From contig NZ_FOFB01000019.1 in the NCBI RefSeq assembly GCF_900110645.1, positions 62,001-126,000 on the forward strand: DNA of 64,000 nucleotides. The letters run 5' to 3'. Both the position numbers and the translations under genes were made by a program. This DNA comes from Neolewinella agarilytica (GTDB lineage Bacteria; Bacteroidota; Bacteroidia; Chitinophagales; Saprospiraceae). Below the pieces are notes generated by a model. The model had not been told where the DNA came from. It did no database searches and saw only the letters and a program-made list of their open reading frames with translations. Below are positions 55,063 to 64,000 of the stretch, in pieces (positions within the stretch are counted from its first letter, which is position 1; each line of letters opens with the position of its first letter).

Positions 55063-57441
55063 ATGCGCTTTTTACTTTTCCTACTGCTACCATTCCTGGC
55101 GGCTCTCGATGGCTGTGGAGGCACCAATAACGAGGAAGCCGTTACGGAACCCTCTGCTCCAGCCGCGGGCGAATCCCTCACTAAAGCAATCTACAAAGAC
55201 GCCAGCCAGCCTACTAAAGACCGCATTGAAGACCTGATTGGTCGGATGACCGTAGAAGAGAAGGTGGCTCAGGTAACGGCTGTCTGGAAAGACAAAAAAC
55301 GATTCTACAACGAAGACTTCAGCTTCAACGCAGACAGTGCTTTTGCCGTTATGCCGCACGGCATCGGTCACATCACACGGCCAAGCGAGCTGGAGGGCCC
55401 TCCGGCCATCGGCCGCTCCGGGCTTGACGAAGTCAACTTTACCAACGCCATCCAGAAATGGCTCGTGGAAAATACCCGCCTCGGTATTCCTGCCCTGAAC
55501 CACGAAGAAAGTCTCCATGGCCTGGCCGCACTCAATGCCACCAGCTGGGGACAGCCCATTTCCGTGGCCGCTACCTTTAACCGGGACCTCACCCGACAGC
55601 TATACGCCACGGCCGCCCGGCAAACCGCCAGCCGTGGTGGCCACGTCGTCCTTACCCCCGTAGTCGATGTTGCCCGCGACCCCCGCTGGGGCCGGGTGGA
55701 AGAAACCCTGGGCGAAGACCCCTTTCTGGCCGCTCAAATCGGCCTCCAGGCAGTACTGGGCTTCCAGGGAGACGATAACAAATGGGACGAAGGTGAAGTC
55801 TTTGCCACCCTCAAGCACATGGCCGGCCACGGCGAACCCGAAGGCGGCAATAATATCGCTCCGGCTAACATCTCCGAACGAACGCTCCGCGAAGTCTTCC
55901 TCTACCCTTTCCGGCACATCGTCGAGAAGGGCAACGTCCGCAACATTATGGCCAGCTATAATGAAGTCAACGGTATACCCAGCCACGCTAATGGCTGGAT
56001 GCTGAACACGCTGCTGCGGGACACCTGGGGCTACAAAGGCGCTGTCGTCTCTGATTACTTTGCCGTCCGCGAACTAACCGACCGTCACGCCGTAGCCCTT
56101 AACTGGAAAGCCGCTGCCGTGCTGGCCATCTCCTCGGGCATTGATATTGAGCTCCCCGACCGGGAAGCCTACCCGGCCCTGGTAGAAGCCGTCAACGACG
56201 GCACCCTGGATGAGGCGATCCTCAACCAGGCCGTTAGTCGTATTCTTCAGCAAAAGTTCGATCGGGGCCTCTTCGAAAACCCTTACACCGACCCCGCCGG
56301 CGTGCTGGACAACACGGCAGAAGACGATGCTCTGGTTCGTAAGGCTGGTGCTGAAGGCATGATTCTGCTTACCAACGACGGCATCCTCCCCTTTACCGAT
56401 AAAATAAAAACCATCGCAGTCGTTGGCCCCAATGCTGACAAGGTGCTCCTCGGCGGATACTCGGACATGCCCGATCACTTTGTGACCATCAAAGACGGGC
56501 TGGAAAACGCCCTCGGAGCTGACTCCGTAAACCTCATCTACGCCGAAGGCGCCCGGGTAGTAGAACCCGGCAGCTGGTACAAGGACCCCGTTGTCGCTAT
56601 TCCGGAAAGTGAAGACCGGCTAAGGATCAAGGCCGCAGCCCGGGCAGTCCGGCAGGCGGACGTGATCGTCCTCGCCGTAGGTGGCAACGAACTCACCAGC
56701 CGCGAAGCCTGGGCCGAAGGCCACTGGGGAGACCGCCCGACGCTGGACATGGCCGGCCTGCAGAATGAGCTGATCGACGAACTGGCTAAAACCGGTAAGC
56801 CGATCGTCGGACTTGTGTTCGGAGGTCGCCCGTTGGACATTGCCAACCTCATCGAGAAATCTTCCGCCGTCTTCCAATGCTTTTACCTCGGACAAGAAAC
56901 GGGTAACAGTGTGGCCGATGTCCTCTTTGGCAAAGTAGCTCCCGGTGGAAAACTCCCCATCAGTCTGCCGAGGTCCGTCGGCCACATCCCGGCTTACTAC
57001 AATTACAAGCCAACGGCACGACGGGGCTACCTCTTCGATGATGTCTCCGCTGCCTGGCCCTTTGGCTATGGTTTGAGCTACACCACTTTCAACATCTCTC
57101 CGCCTACCCTCTCCGCCGCCAGCGTACGACTCGGCGAAGCCGCAAACGTAAAAGTCACCGTCTCCAATACCGGGACACGGGCAGGCTCCGAAGTTGTTCA
57201 ACTCTACATAAGGGATCGCTTCAGTTCCGTCACCCGTCCCGTGCGGGAGCTCAAGGGCTTTGAGAAAGTATACCTCGAGCCTGGTGAAAGTACGACGGTC
57301 ACCTTTGAACTCGGTCAGCAGGAGCTGGAGCTTCTCGACATCAATATGAAGTGGACCGTTGAGCCGGGAGAATTCGAAGTCATGGTTGGCAACAGCAGCC
57401 GGTTGAAGGATTTGAAGTCGGTGGTATTCACCGTCCGCTGA
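55063..57441 (+). CDS. GH3 glycosidase (BglX-like), lipoprotein
   Basis: A 792-residue GH3 enzyme: lipoprotein signal (MRFLLFLLLPFLAALDGC, lipobox LDGC), (beta/alpha)8 domain with NHEESLHG, RDPRWGRVEETLGEDPFLA and the nucleophile Asp in GAVVSDYFAV, a second alpha/beta domain, and a C-terminal fibronectin III-like domain (EVVQLYIRDRFSSVTRPVRE). It probably removes glucose or xylose from oligosaccharides in the periplasm. Independent of the first GH3, from which it differs strongly. Confidence 0.94.
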   Translation: MRFLLFLLLPFLAALDGCGGTNNEEAVTEPSAPAAGESLTKAIYKDASQPTKDRIEDLIGRMTVEEKVAQVTAVWKDKKRFYNEDFSFNADSAFAVMPHGIGHITRPSELEGPPAIGRSGLDEVNFTNAIQKWLVENTRLGIPALNHEESLHGLAALNATSWGQPISVAATFNRDLTRQLYATAARQTASRGGHVVLTPVVDVARDPRWGRVEETLGEDPFLAAQIGLQAVLGFQGDDNKWDEGEVFATLKHMAGHGEPEGGNNIAPANISERTLREVFLYPFRHIVEKGNVRNIMASYNEVNGIPSHANGWMLNTLLRDTWGYKGAVVSDYFAVRELTDRHAVALNWKAAAVLAISSGIDIELPDREAYPALVEAVNDGTLDEAILNQAVSRILQQKFDRGLFENPYTDPAGVLDNTAEDDALVRKAGAEGMILLTNDGILPFTDKIKTIAVVGPNADKVLLGGYSDMPDHFVTIKDGLENALGADSVNLIYAEGARVVEPGSWYKDPVVAIPESEDRLRIKAAARAVRQADVIVLAVGGNELTSREAWAEGHWGDRPTLDMAGLQNELIDELAKTGKPIVGLVFGGRPLDIANLIEKSSAVFQCFYLGQETGNSVADVLFGKVAPGGKLPISLPRSVGHIPAYYNYKPTARRGYLFDDVSAAWPFGYGLSYTTFNISPPTLSAASVRLGEAANVKVTVSNTGTRAGSEVVQLYIRDRFSSVTRPVRELKGFEKVYLEPGESTTVTFELGQQELELLDINMKWTVEPGEFEVMVGNSSRLKDLKSVVFTVR

Positions 57442-57618
57442 TGGTCGAGACAATACGCGTCAAGCCGGGCAAAGGAGCCTGCCGACTTTGACCGTCCAAC
57501 TCCACCACATAGGGAGTTACCACACTAAGCCGCTCCGGGAGCCTTCGGCCCCGTTCGCGCTCGACGCAAAGCGTCTCGATAACCGTCACTGACTGGCAAC
57601 ATTACTAATATAGCAACC

Positions 57619-58155
57619 TTATACCGCCGGATAATCCGCCCGATGCAAACGTTTAACGCCCGTCCGCCGGTCTTCAAAATAGCGCTTAAGCGTAAAGACA
57701 GAAGAGGTGAAGGCCATCTCCTTCCAGGGAATATCGGCTTCGGTGAACAGGGCTGTTTCCAGGCTTTCTTCGCCGACGCCAAAGGCGCCGTCCACCAATT
57801 CACCTACGAACTGCAGGTAGATCTGGTTGATTTTCGGCAGGTTATAGAGACTGATCAGATAGTCAATTTTCACCCGGGCGGCGGCTTCTTCCCATACTTC
57901 CCGGCGGGCACCATCGGCGACGGACTCTCCATTTTCGAGGTAACCGCTGGGGACGTTCCACAGGCCGTGGGCAGGCTCGATGGCACGGCGACAGAGCAGG
58001 ACCTTATCCTCCCAAACGGGCAGGCACCCCGCCACAATGTTGGGGTTCTGATAGTGGATCGTTTGGCAAGCAGGGCAGACAAAACGCTCCCGGTTATCCC
58101 CTGGCGGGATTTGGAGTGTAATCTGACCGGAGCCGCAGTTGGAACAAAACTTCAT
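57619..58155 (-). CDS. Nudix hydrolase with zinc ribbon
   Basis: A 178-residue protein: N-terminal zinc ribbon CSNCG...CPAC and a Nudix box starting GYLENGESVADGARREVWEEA (GX5EX7REXXEE: G, E, RE, WEEA). Such hydrolases act on nucleoside diphosphate derivatives such as NAD or ADP-ribose. Downstream of GH3 on the opposite strand; a TACCTTAA box precedes it. Confidence 0.92.
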   Translation of the reverse strand: MKFCSNCGSGQITLQIPPGDNRERFVCPACQTIHYQNPNIVAGCLPVWEDKVLLCRRAIEPAHGLWNVPSGYLENGESVADGARREVWEEAAARVKIDYLISLYNLPKINQIYLQFVGELVDGAFGVGEESLETALFTEADIPWKEMAFTSSVFTLKRYFEDRRTGVKRLHRADYPAV

Positions 58156-58218
58156 GGACGGTTAAGGTAGGCAAAGTCCTTATATTGGGGAGCAGTTATC
58201 CGAAAACACCCCTGAATA

Positions 58219-60942
58219 ATGCAGCGACTTCTCCTCCTTTCATTCTTCCCCGTCCTGCTGACTTTGTGGTTGGCAGCGGGTAGTTGCAGCCATGAAGAGC
58301 GGATCAGTTATAACGACAGCATCCGACCTATTTTTAACGAGAAGTGCATTGCCTGCCACGGTGGAGTGAAACAGTCCGGTGGGTTTGGGCTTGTGTTCCG
58401 GGAGGATGCCTTGGGAGAAACCAGTAGCGGTAAATTCGCCATCGTTCCGGGTCGGCCGGCGAAGAGTGAGATTGTTGTCCGGATCAAACACGACAACCCG
58501 GAGCTACGGATGCCTCTCGAGCACGCCCCGCTCACCGTGGAAGAAACGGAGTTGATCGAAACATGGATTCGCCAGGGAGCGGAGTGGGAGGAGCATTGGG
58601 CGTACTTACCCGTCAAAGAGGTTGAGGTGCCTACATCCACTACTGTTGGTATCCAGCATCCGATCGATGCCTTCGTCCGCGCCCGGCTCCAAAAAGAGAA
58701 GCTTGCACCTGCGCCCCGCGCCCAAAAACGCGATCTCCTTCGCCGGCTTAGCTTTGACTTAACGGGGCTGCCGCCAAGCCAAAAAATGATGCTTTCCTTT
58801 CTGGAAGACGATCGGCCGGAAGCCTACGAAGAGGCCGTTGATGCGCTCTTGCAAAGCCCGGCCTTCGGAGAGCACTGGGCCAGCAAATGGCTTGACCTGG
58901 CGCGCTATGCCGACTCGCGAGGCTATGAGCGAGACCCCAACCGGACAATCTGGCCCTGGCGTGACTGGGTAATCCGCGCCTACAATGAGGACATGCCCTA
59001 CGATGAATTCACCCTTCAGCAACTCGCCGGAGACTTACTGCCGGAGGCAACTCCCGATCAATATCTCGCGACTGCCTTCCACCGCAACACGCTGAGTAAT
59101 GATGAAGGCGGCACCTCGAACGAAGAGTACCGAAACATTACCATCATGGACCGGGTAGCCACCAGCTGGGAAGTCTGGCTGGGCACATCGATGGCCTGCG
59201 TGCAGTGCCACGGCCATCCGTATGACCCGCTCCGACACGAGGAATATTATCGCAGCTACGCCTTCTTCAATCAGAGTACTGACCATGACCACGTTTCTGA
59301 AGCACCTAACCTGATCGCCTTTTTCCCGGCGGAAGAAGAGAAGGTCAGAAAGCTGGAAGATTGGGTGCGGGAACATGAGAATAAGGAGGCGCAGACGCAG
59401 GTGCAAAATTGGGTTAAACGGCTGCGAATGCGCGAGCCCCGGCTTCGTCCCGAAACGTTTACCGAAGTTGTCGGAGGCATCTTTACGGACCGGGGAGATG
59501 AAGACTTCCTATTCGTGCATAACGACAATTCCTTCCGCCTGGAAGGGCAACTTCTGGACGATATCGCCGCCATCCACCTCTCTTACCGGGCCATGAGTAA
59601 GGGGCTGTCCTTGCGCATCACGCTGGATGCACTGGACGGGCCACTGCTGCTGGAGACCGCTCTTTCCTCCCGCAAGTGGCCCTTCGGCACCCAGCAACTT
59701 AAAATTCCGCCAACGGCGGGTAAGCACGACTTATACTTCCAATTCAGCGGTGTCGAAAACAAAAAAATTGCCGGCATCTACGGCGTTCACTTCCAGGAAA
59801 AACTTCCCGGTGAAGGGCAGGCAGGATACGCTGAAGTAGAGGCCTACATTCAGGAATTACTGGAAGCCAAAGACTCCGTTCGCGTTCCGGTGATGGTAGA
59901 CCGGCCTGCGGAGCAGGCCCGAACCACCCGGATCTTTACCGCGGGCAACTGGCTGGTGCCCGCTGACACGGTTGAGCCAGGGGTAGCCCCCGTTTTCCCG
60001 CCCATGGCGGAACACAACAGGCCGCTGAACCGACTCGATTTTGCCCGGTGGATTACCGCTCCTGAAAACCCGCTCACCGCCCGAGTAGCCGTAAATCGCT
60101 ATTGGGCGGCCCTCTTTGGCCAGGGTATCGTTACCACCCTCGAGGATTTTGGCAGCCAGGGAGGCTTGCCTTCCCACCCGGAACTCCTCGACTGGCTGGC
60201 CGGGCAATTCTCCGGAGAGTTAGGTTGGAGCACGAAGCAACTTCTCCGTCTGATGGTTACTTCGGAGACCTATCAGCAATCTTCCACCACCAGCCCGGCG
60301 TTACTCGCCGCAGACCCCTACAATGAGCTACTGGCCCGCGGCCCGCGCAAACGACTGAGTGCCGAAGAGGTGCGGGATCAAATCCTTGCCGTATCCGGGT
60401 TGCTGAGCGATAAAATGTACGGACCGGGCGTTATGCCTCCCCAACCAGACGGTCTTTGGGATGGTGTCGTTTACAGTGGTATGAAGTGGATCACCAGCGA
60501 AGGAGAAGACCGCTACCGTCGGGGAATTTACACCTATCTCCGACGCAGTGTCCCCCACCCCTTCCTGACGACCTTTGACGGCCCGAACCGCGAAGTTTGC
60601 CTGTCGCGGCGGACGAACACCAACACCCCGCTGCAAGCCCTGATGACGCTTAATGACCCGGTTGTGGTGGAGGCAGCCAATGCGCTGGCGAGAGATTTGA
60701 TGACTACGGAAACTTCTTATCCAGAATTGATAACTGCCGCCCATCAACGAGTACTGTTCCAGGCGCCGGCAGTAGCCGATGCTACCGCACTTCTCCGACT
60801 TTACAATGAATCATTGGTATACTACCATACTTCCCCCACTGAGGCGGAAGAACTGGTCGGCAGTACAAATGCAGAATTGGCCGCCCTGACGGTGGTGGTC
60901 AATGCGCTGTTTAATCTGGATGAGTTTATCTCGAAGGCGTGA
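58219..60942 (+). CDS. Cytochrome-type DUF1549/DUF1553 (PSD1/PSCyt1) protein
   Basis: A 907-residue exported protein typical of Planctomycetes-like polysaccharide loci: a signal (LLLLSFFPVLLTLWLAAGSC, possible lipobox GSC), a PSCyt1 haem c site CIACH, DUF1549 (about 140-360, LARYADSRGYERD) and DUF1553 (about 610-900, FARWITAPENPLTARVAVNRYW as two blocks). Its function is unknown, perhaps oxidative attack on sulfated polysaccharides or transfer. The next gene encodes its usual partner DUF1501. Two dispersed-motif copies lie inside the coding sequence (58704 and 59388). Confidence 0.9.
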   Translation: MQRLLLLSFFPVLLTLWLAAGSCSHEERISYNDSIRPIFNEKCIACHGGVKQSGGFGLVFREDALGETSSGKFAIVPGRPAKSEIVVRIKHDNPELRMPLEHAPLTVEETELIETWIRQGAEWEEHWAYLPVKEVEVPTSTTVGIQHPIDAFVRARLQKEKLAPAPRAQKRDLLRRLSFDLTGLPPSQKMMLSFLEDDRPEAYEEAVDALLQSPAFGEHWASKWLDLARYADSRGYERDPNRTIWPWRDWVIRAYNEDMPYDEFTLQQLAGDLLPEATPDQYLATAFHRNTLSNDEGGTSNEEYRNITIMDRVATSWEVWLGTSMACVQCHGHPYDPLRHEEYYRSYAFFNQSTDHDHVSEAPNLIAFFPAEEEKVRKLEDWVREHENKEAQTQVQNWVKRLRMREPRLRPETFTEVVGGIFTDRGDEDFLFVHNDNSFRLEGQLLDDIAAIHLSYRAMSKGLSLRITLDALDGPLLLETALSSRKWPFGTQQLKIPPTAGKHDLYFQFSGVENKKIAGIYGVHFQEKLPGEGQAGYAEVEAYIQELLEAKDSVRVPVMVDRPAEQARTTRIFTAGNWLVPADTVEPGVAPVFPPMAEHNRPLNRLDFARWITAPENPLTARVAVNRYWAALFGQGIVTTLEDFGSQGGLPSHPELLDWLAGQFSGELGWSTKQLLRLMVTSETYQQSSTTSPALLAADPYNELLARGPRKRLSAEEVRDQILAVSGLLSDKMYGPGVMPPQPDGLWDGVVYSGMKWITSEGEDRYRRGIYTYLRRSVPHPFLTTFDGPNREVCLSRRTNTNTPLQALMTLNDPVVVEAANALARDLMTTETSYPELITAAHQRVLFQAPAVADATALLRLYNESLVYYHTSPTEAEELVGSTNAELAALTVVVNALFNLDEFISKA

Positions 60943-61106
60943 GGGCGCGCTAATGGGGAGATGCTCGCGCTTCGCGCTCGTAGGTCCCCGGATTACGGCG
61001 ATGGCTCCGCCCTCGCCTTCATCCGGGGCTAAACATGTTCGATCCCTACGGGATCTGCCAGTCTAAGGAGGTTCGACTACTCTGTAGTCTTTAGAAACAA
61101 AAAACA

Positions 61107-62576
61107 ATGAAAATAAACGAAGAAGCACATTACCGCAACGCACAACTCAACAGCCGCCGGCTGTTTCTCCGCAACGGTGCTCTCGCCTTAGGCGGCGCCG
61201 CGCTGGCGGGGCTTAGCGGCTGTTCATCTTCGACTGGCAGCACGGAAGGTACGGTACCCGAATCGATGCGACAGGCCATGCGTTACGCCCCAAGGGCCAA
61301 GCGGGTGATCTATTTGCACATGGCCGGAGCCCCCTCTCAGCTGGAGCTCTTCGATTACAAGCCCAAACTGGAGGAACTACACGGGAAAGACTGCCCGGCA
61401 TCCCTGCTGGCTGGCAAGCGTTTTGCTTTCATTCAGGGAACACCACTGATGCTGGGCCCGCAGGCTAATTTTGCGCAACATGGCCAGAGCGGCGCCTGGG
61501 TCTCCGACCTGTTGCCACACTTTAGCAAAGTAGTGGACGAGGTAGCCTTCCTGAAAGCCGTGCATACGGATGAGTTCAACCACGCGCCGGCGCAGCTACT
61601 GATGCATACAGGTAGTCCGAGGGTCGGCCGGCCGGCCTTCGGCTCGTGGGTAACTTACGGTCTGGGCTCGGTGAACGACAACCTTCCGGGCTTTATCGTC
61701 CTGGCTTCGGGAGGGCAGTTGCCCAGCGGAGGAAAAAAACTCTGGGGCAGTGGTTTTCTGCCCTCTATTCATCAGGGCGTACAATGCCGCTCCGAAGGCG
61801 ACCCAATTTTATACTTGGGTGACCCCAAAGGAATAAGCCGGGATTTACGCGGCCGCAGTATTGCGGCCATCAACGAAATTAACCAGCGGCAGTACGAGGA
61901 AGTCGGAGACCCCGAAACCCTGACCCGCATCCGTCAGTATGAGATGGCCTTCAAAATGCAGGTCTCCGTCCCTGAAGTGATGGACATCAGCAAGGAGCCC
62001 GACTATATCCATGCGCTTTATGGAAGTCAGCCGGGGGGCTCCGGCTTCGCGAATGATTGTCTGCTGGCCCGCCGCCTGGTGGAGTCCGGTGTGCGATTCG
62101 TCCAACTCTACAACTGGGGCTGGGACGATCACGGCACGAATAAGGGCGCCAGCCTCAACCACGGTTTACGGGATCGCTGCCGCCGCATTGACCGGCCCAT
62201 GACGGCCTTGCTTACCGATTTAAAGCAGCGTGGAATGCTGGAAGATACGCTCGTCGTCTGGGGCGGAGAATTTGGCCGGACTCCCATGCAGGAAAACCGC
62301 GGCGGTGTTACGATGCCATTCTATGGCCGTGACCACCACGGCGCAGCCTACACGATGTGGATGGCCGGTGGTGGCGTCCGCCCGGGCATCACCTACGGTG
62401 AAACGGACGAAATTGGCTTCTACGGCGTCAAGGACCGGATGCACGTTCACGATGTGCAGGCCACTATGCTCAAACTCCTCGGCTTTGACCACGAACGGCT
62501 TACCTACTCCTTCCAGGGACGGAACTTTCGGTTGACGGATGTGGCGGGGGAGGTGGTGGATGGGTTAGTTTTGTAG
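61107..62576 (+). CDS. DUF1501 protein (Planctomycetes-type sulfatase-like)
   Basis: A 489-residue exported protein with NSRRLFLRNGALALGGAALAGLSGC, a twin-arginine-like signal followed by a lipobox (LSGC). The body resembles the alkaline-phosphatase/sulfatase-fold DUF1501 family (YLHMAGAPSQLELFDYKPKL, NWGWDDHGTNKG, WGGEFGRTPMQ). Almost always paired with the DUF1549/DUF1553 protein, as here (gap 164 bases). The joint function is not established. Confidence 0.9.
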   Translation: MKINEEAHYRNAQLNSRRLFLRNGALALGGAALAGLSGCSSSTGSTEGTVPESMRQAMRYAPRAKRVIYLHMAGAPSQLELFDYKPKLEELHGKDCPASLLAGKRFAFIQGTPLMLGPQANFAQHGQSGAWVSDLLPHFSKVVDEVAFLKAVHTDEFNHAPAQLLMHTGSPRVGRPAFGSWVTYGLGSVNDNLPGFIVLASGGQLPSGGKKLWGSGFLPSIHQGVQCRSEGDPILYLGDPKGISRDLRGRSIAAINEINQRQYEEVGDPETLTRIRQYEMAFKMQVSVPEVMDISKEPDYIHALYGSQPGGSGFANDCLLARRLVESGVRFVQLYNWGWDDHGTNKGASLNHGLRDRCRRIDRPMTALLTDLKQRGMLEDTLVVWGGEFGRTPMQENRGGVTMPFYGRDHHGAAYTMWMAGGGVRPGITYGETDEIGFYGVKDRMHVHDVQATMLKLLGFDHERLTYSFQGRNFRLTDVAGEVVDGLVL

Positions 62577-62645
62577 ACGGTAGTCTGTAGTCGGTAGTCT
62601 GTAGTCTGTAGACTACCGTATACCGTATACCGTATACCGTCTACC
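62577..62645. repeat. Low-complexity inverted array GTAGTC/ACCGTATACC
   Basis: Right after the DUF1501 stop: repeats of TAGTCTG followed by inverted GACTACCG and three GTATACC units. Lies between two convergent genes. Confidence 0.85.
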
Positions 62646-62655
62646 AAAATAAGCC

Positions 62656-63762
62656 CTACCCCAGCCCCAGCCCCAGGTCACCCAGAGACTTCCGGTGCTC
62701 CCGCAGGGCGACATCGATTTCTGCTTTCTTGGCGGCGATGTCCGCCGTTGTCTGGTGAACCCCAACTTCGGTATGGATACGCAGTCGGTTTTTGACGTTA
62801 TTCGTTCGTTCCGTGATGCTTTCTTTGGCTTCCATGGCGTAAACGTGCTCGTGCTCGTGCAGGAGGTGGTCATACGGGCTTCGGGGCGAGATCAACTTAG
62901 TGAAGATGGGGGCTGTTTCGATGGCGATGAACAGCAGAGTGATGAAGATGCTGGCCATCAGGATGGCGTCACTACGGCTACCGAGCCGATCGAGGGCATC
63001 AATACGGGCGGCCATACCGCCGTAGGCCCCGCGTTCAAGGCTGGTGATGCCGGCGGCAGCTTCGGCGCGGAGCGTCGTGATCTCGCTGCGTTTAGCGTCA
63101 ATTTGTGGCTGCAGAGCGGCTAAGGTTTCGTCGAGTTCGGCCTGTGCCTGGGCAGCGGTGGCCTTTTTAGCGCGATAGATGGGCCCCATGTTACGGACGC
63201 CGGAGCCTCCGGAGCCATCGGCTTCGGCCAGGGCGGCGGCAGCCGCCGCATCCCGGGCGGTGGTTTTAGCGTCCACCTCGGCCTGGAGGGTGGCGAGCTC
63301 ATTTTCTGCGGCGGTAATACCGCCGGCGAAGCGGGCATTAACGCGGTCCTCCTGCTCTTTGAACGTCTCCTGCTCCATGACGATCAGCTCCGCATCGATT
63401 TCTTTTTCGAAGATCTTCAGCTCCAGCGGCTTAGAAATAACGAGCGCCAGCAAGATGGCCATGGCAAGGCGAGGCAGGGCGACCATGAAGTCTCCAAAAC
63501 CTCCTTTACTTTTCATACTGGATACGATATAGCGGTCAAGGTTAAAGATCATCAAGCCCCAAACCAGACCAAAGAGGACGGCCATTATGTAGCTGTCAAA
63601 GATGGTGTAGAGCGCATACCCGGCGGACAAGGTGGCCAGCACACCGGTGAAAAATATCGTTCCTCCGATTCCAAGGTATTTGTTCTCATCGGAGGGTACA
63701 CGATCAAGAATAGTACGGTCAGCTCCGGAGCAAAAAATGAAAAAATCTTTCAGTGAATTCAT
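62656..63762 (-). CDS. DUF4407 membrane protein
   Basis: A 368-residue protein with four membrane spans: three near the N-terminus (such as GGTIFFTGVLATLSAGYAL) and one late (ILMASIFITLLFIAIETAPI), enclosing a long coiled-coil region of about 150 residues rich in Ala and Glu. This is DUF4407, a Bacteroidota family of unknown role. It converges on the DUF1501 gene. Confidence 0.88.
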   Translation of the reverse strand: MNSLKDFFIFCSGADRTILDRVPSDENKYLGIGGTIFFTGVLATLSAGYALYTIFDSYIMAVLFGLVWGLMIFNLDRYIVSSMKSKGGFGDFMVALPRLAMAILLALVISKPLELKIFEKEIDAELIVMEQETFKEQEDRVNARFAGGITAAENELATLQAEVDAKTTARDAAAAAALAEADGSGGSGVRNMGPIYRAKKATAAQAQAELDETLAALQPQIDAKRSEITTLRAEAAAGITSLERGAYGGMAARIDALDRLGSRSDAILMASIFITLLFIAIETAPIFTKLISPRSPYDHLLHEHEHVYAMEAKESITERTNNVKNRLRIHTEVGVHQTTADIAAKKAEIDVALREHRKSLGDLGLGLG

Positions 63763-64000
63763 GTGGGGATGATTTTGGGTTGTGATAGTTTAAGTCTTCG
63801 TTGGACCACTAAATTGTACTTTAAGAGTCTCCCTGGCTAGTTTTTTCGATAAGCATCCGGGATTTGGGGACTAAGGGGGAAAGGAGTAAAGGGGGAAGGG
63901 CGGAAAAGGGGAAAGGGAGTTTGGCGCGGACGCGGGTGCAGGCTAAGATCAGAGAGCAAGGAAAAAACATCGCCTCCACTGCTGTATCAGCTTCCATTGC
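63763..64000. other. Upstream region of the DUF4407 gene
   Basis: No gene seen. It contains purine-rich low-complexity sequence and a dispersed-motif copy (63923-63940) in the orientation of the DUF4407 gene. Confidence 0.4.

Overview
The window looks like chromosome of a free-living polysaccharide-degrading Bacteroidota, most likely a Saprospirales/Lewinella-type marine bacterium (inferred, no 16S here). Supporting signs: two proteins end in type IX secretion (T9SS) sorting domains (GH10 and cohesin/dockerin protein); a DUF4295 gene follows rpmB-rpmG; several genes and tRNAs have the Bacteroidota -7 box TAnnTTTG and few Shine-Dalgarno sequences; the MG2/TonB-plug, DUF6580 and DUF6495-like proteins are typical of this phylum. 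No phage, insertion sequence or CRISPR array was seen.

Layout. 1-13.1 kb: a GH2 glycosidase cut by the left edge, a membrane protein, cytochrome c maturation genes ccmE-ccmF, coaD, an MFS carrier, an AlgI/AlgJ-like polysaccharide O-acetylation pair, a TPR protein and a lipoprotein. 13.2-17.8 kb: T9SS-exported GH10 xylanase, a cohesin-dockerin-cohesin protein, and an M23 peptidase. 17.8-24.1 kb: metK, sulfatase, sterol-desaturase-like enzyme, and a sulfite-oxidase-type molybdoenzyme with its cytochrome c. 24.1-25.3 kb: a tRNA-Ser/tRNA-Pro unit embedded in tRNA-derived tandem repeats. 25.4-34.2 kb: gene remnant, esterase, prfB, the rpmB-rpmG-DUF4295 operon, tRNA-Arg, transporters, two regulators, DoxX and a haem-type membrane protein. 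34.3-46.8 kb: GH3, carboxylesterase with a divergent Nudix-type regulator, unknowns, GH1, RNase Z and a STAS protein. 46.9-64 kb: clpC, infC, TerC, a MG2/TonB-plug protein, a second GH3, Nudix hydrolase, the DUF1549/DUF1553 plus DUF1501 pair, and a DUF4407 membrane protein.

Functionally, GH1, GH2, GH3 (two), GH10, a sulfatase and two esterases suggest plant- or algal-polysaccharide breakdown, but the genes are scattered and there is no SusC/SusD pair, so this is not a classical PUL.

The most unusual content is non-coding. (1) On the minus strand a promoter precedes two degenerate tRNA-Ser-like elements, the real tRNA-Ser(GCU), tRNA-Pro(UGG), and then six 92-bp units that each look like a shrunken tRNA-Pro 3' part plus its terminator hairpin. 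Differences between units fall mainly in loops or keep pairing, including a GUAA/GCAA (GNRA) tetraloop exchange. (2) An 18-bp motif close to TGCACCTGCGTCCGCGCC occurs 19 times in 64 kb, often near 5' ends of genes in the gene's orientation, also inside coding sequence and signal peptides, and once as a perfect inverted pair. (3) Six intergenic gaps carry degenerate low-complexity arrays in three sequence families, several arranged as giant inverted repeats. (4) Long hairpins lie in the rpmB-rpmG gap and after STAS and infC genes. All coordinates were read by eye and family calls are from motif recognition, without database search.
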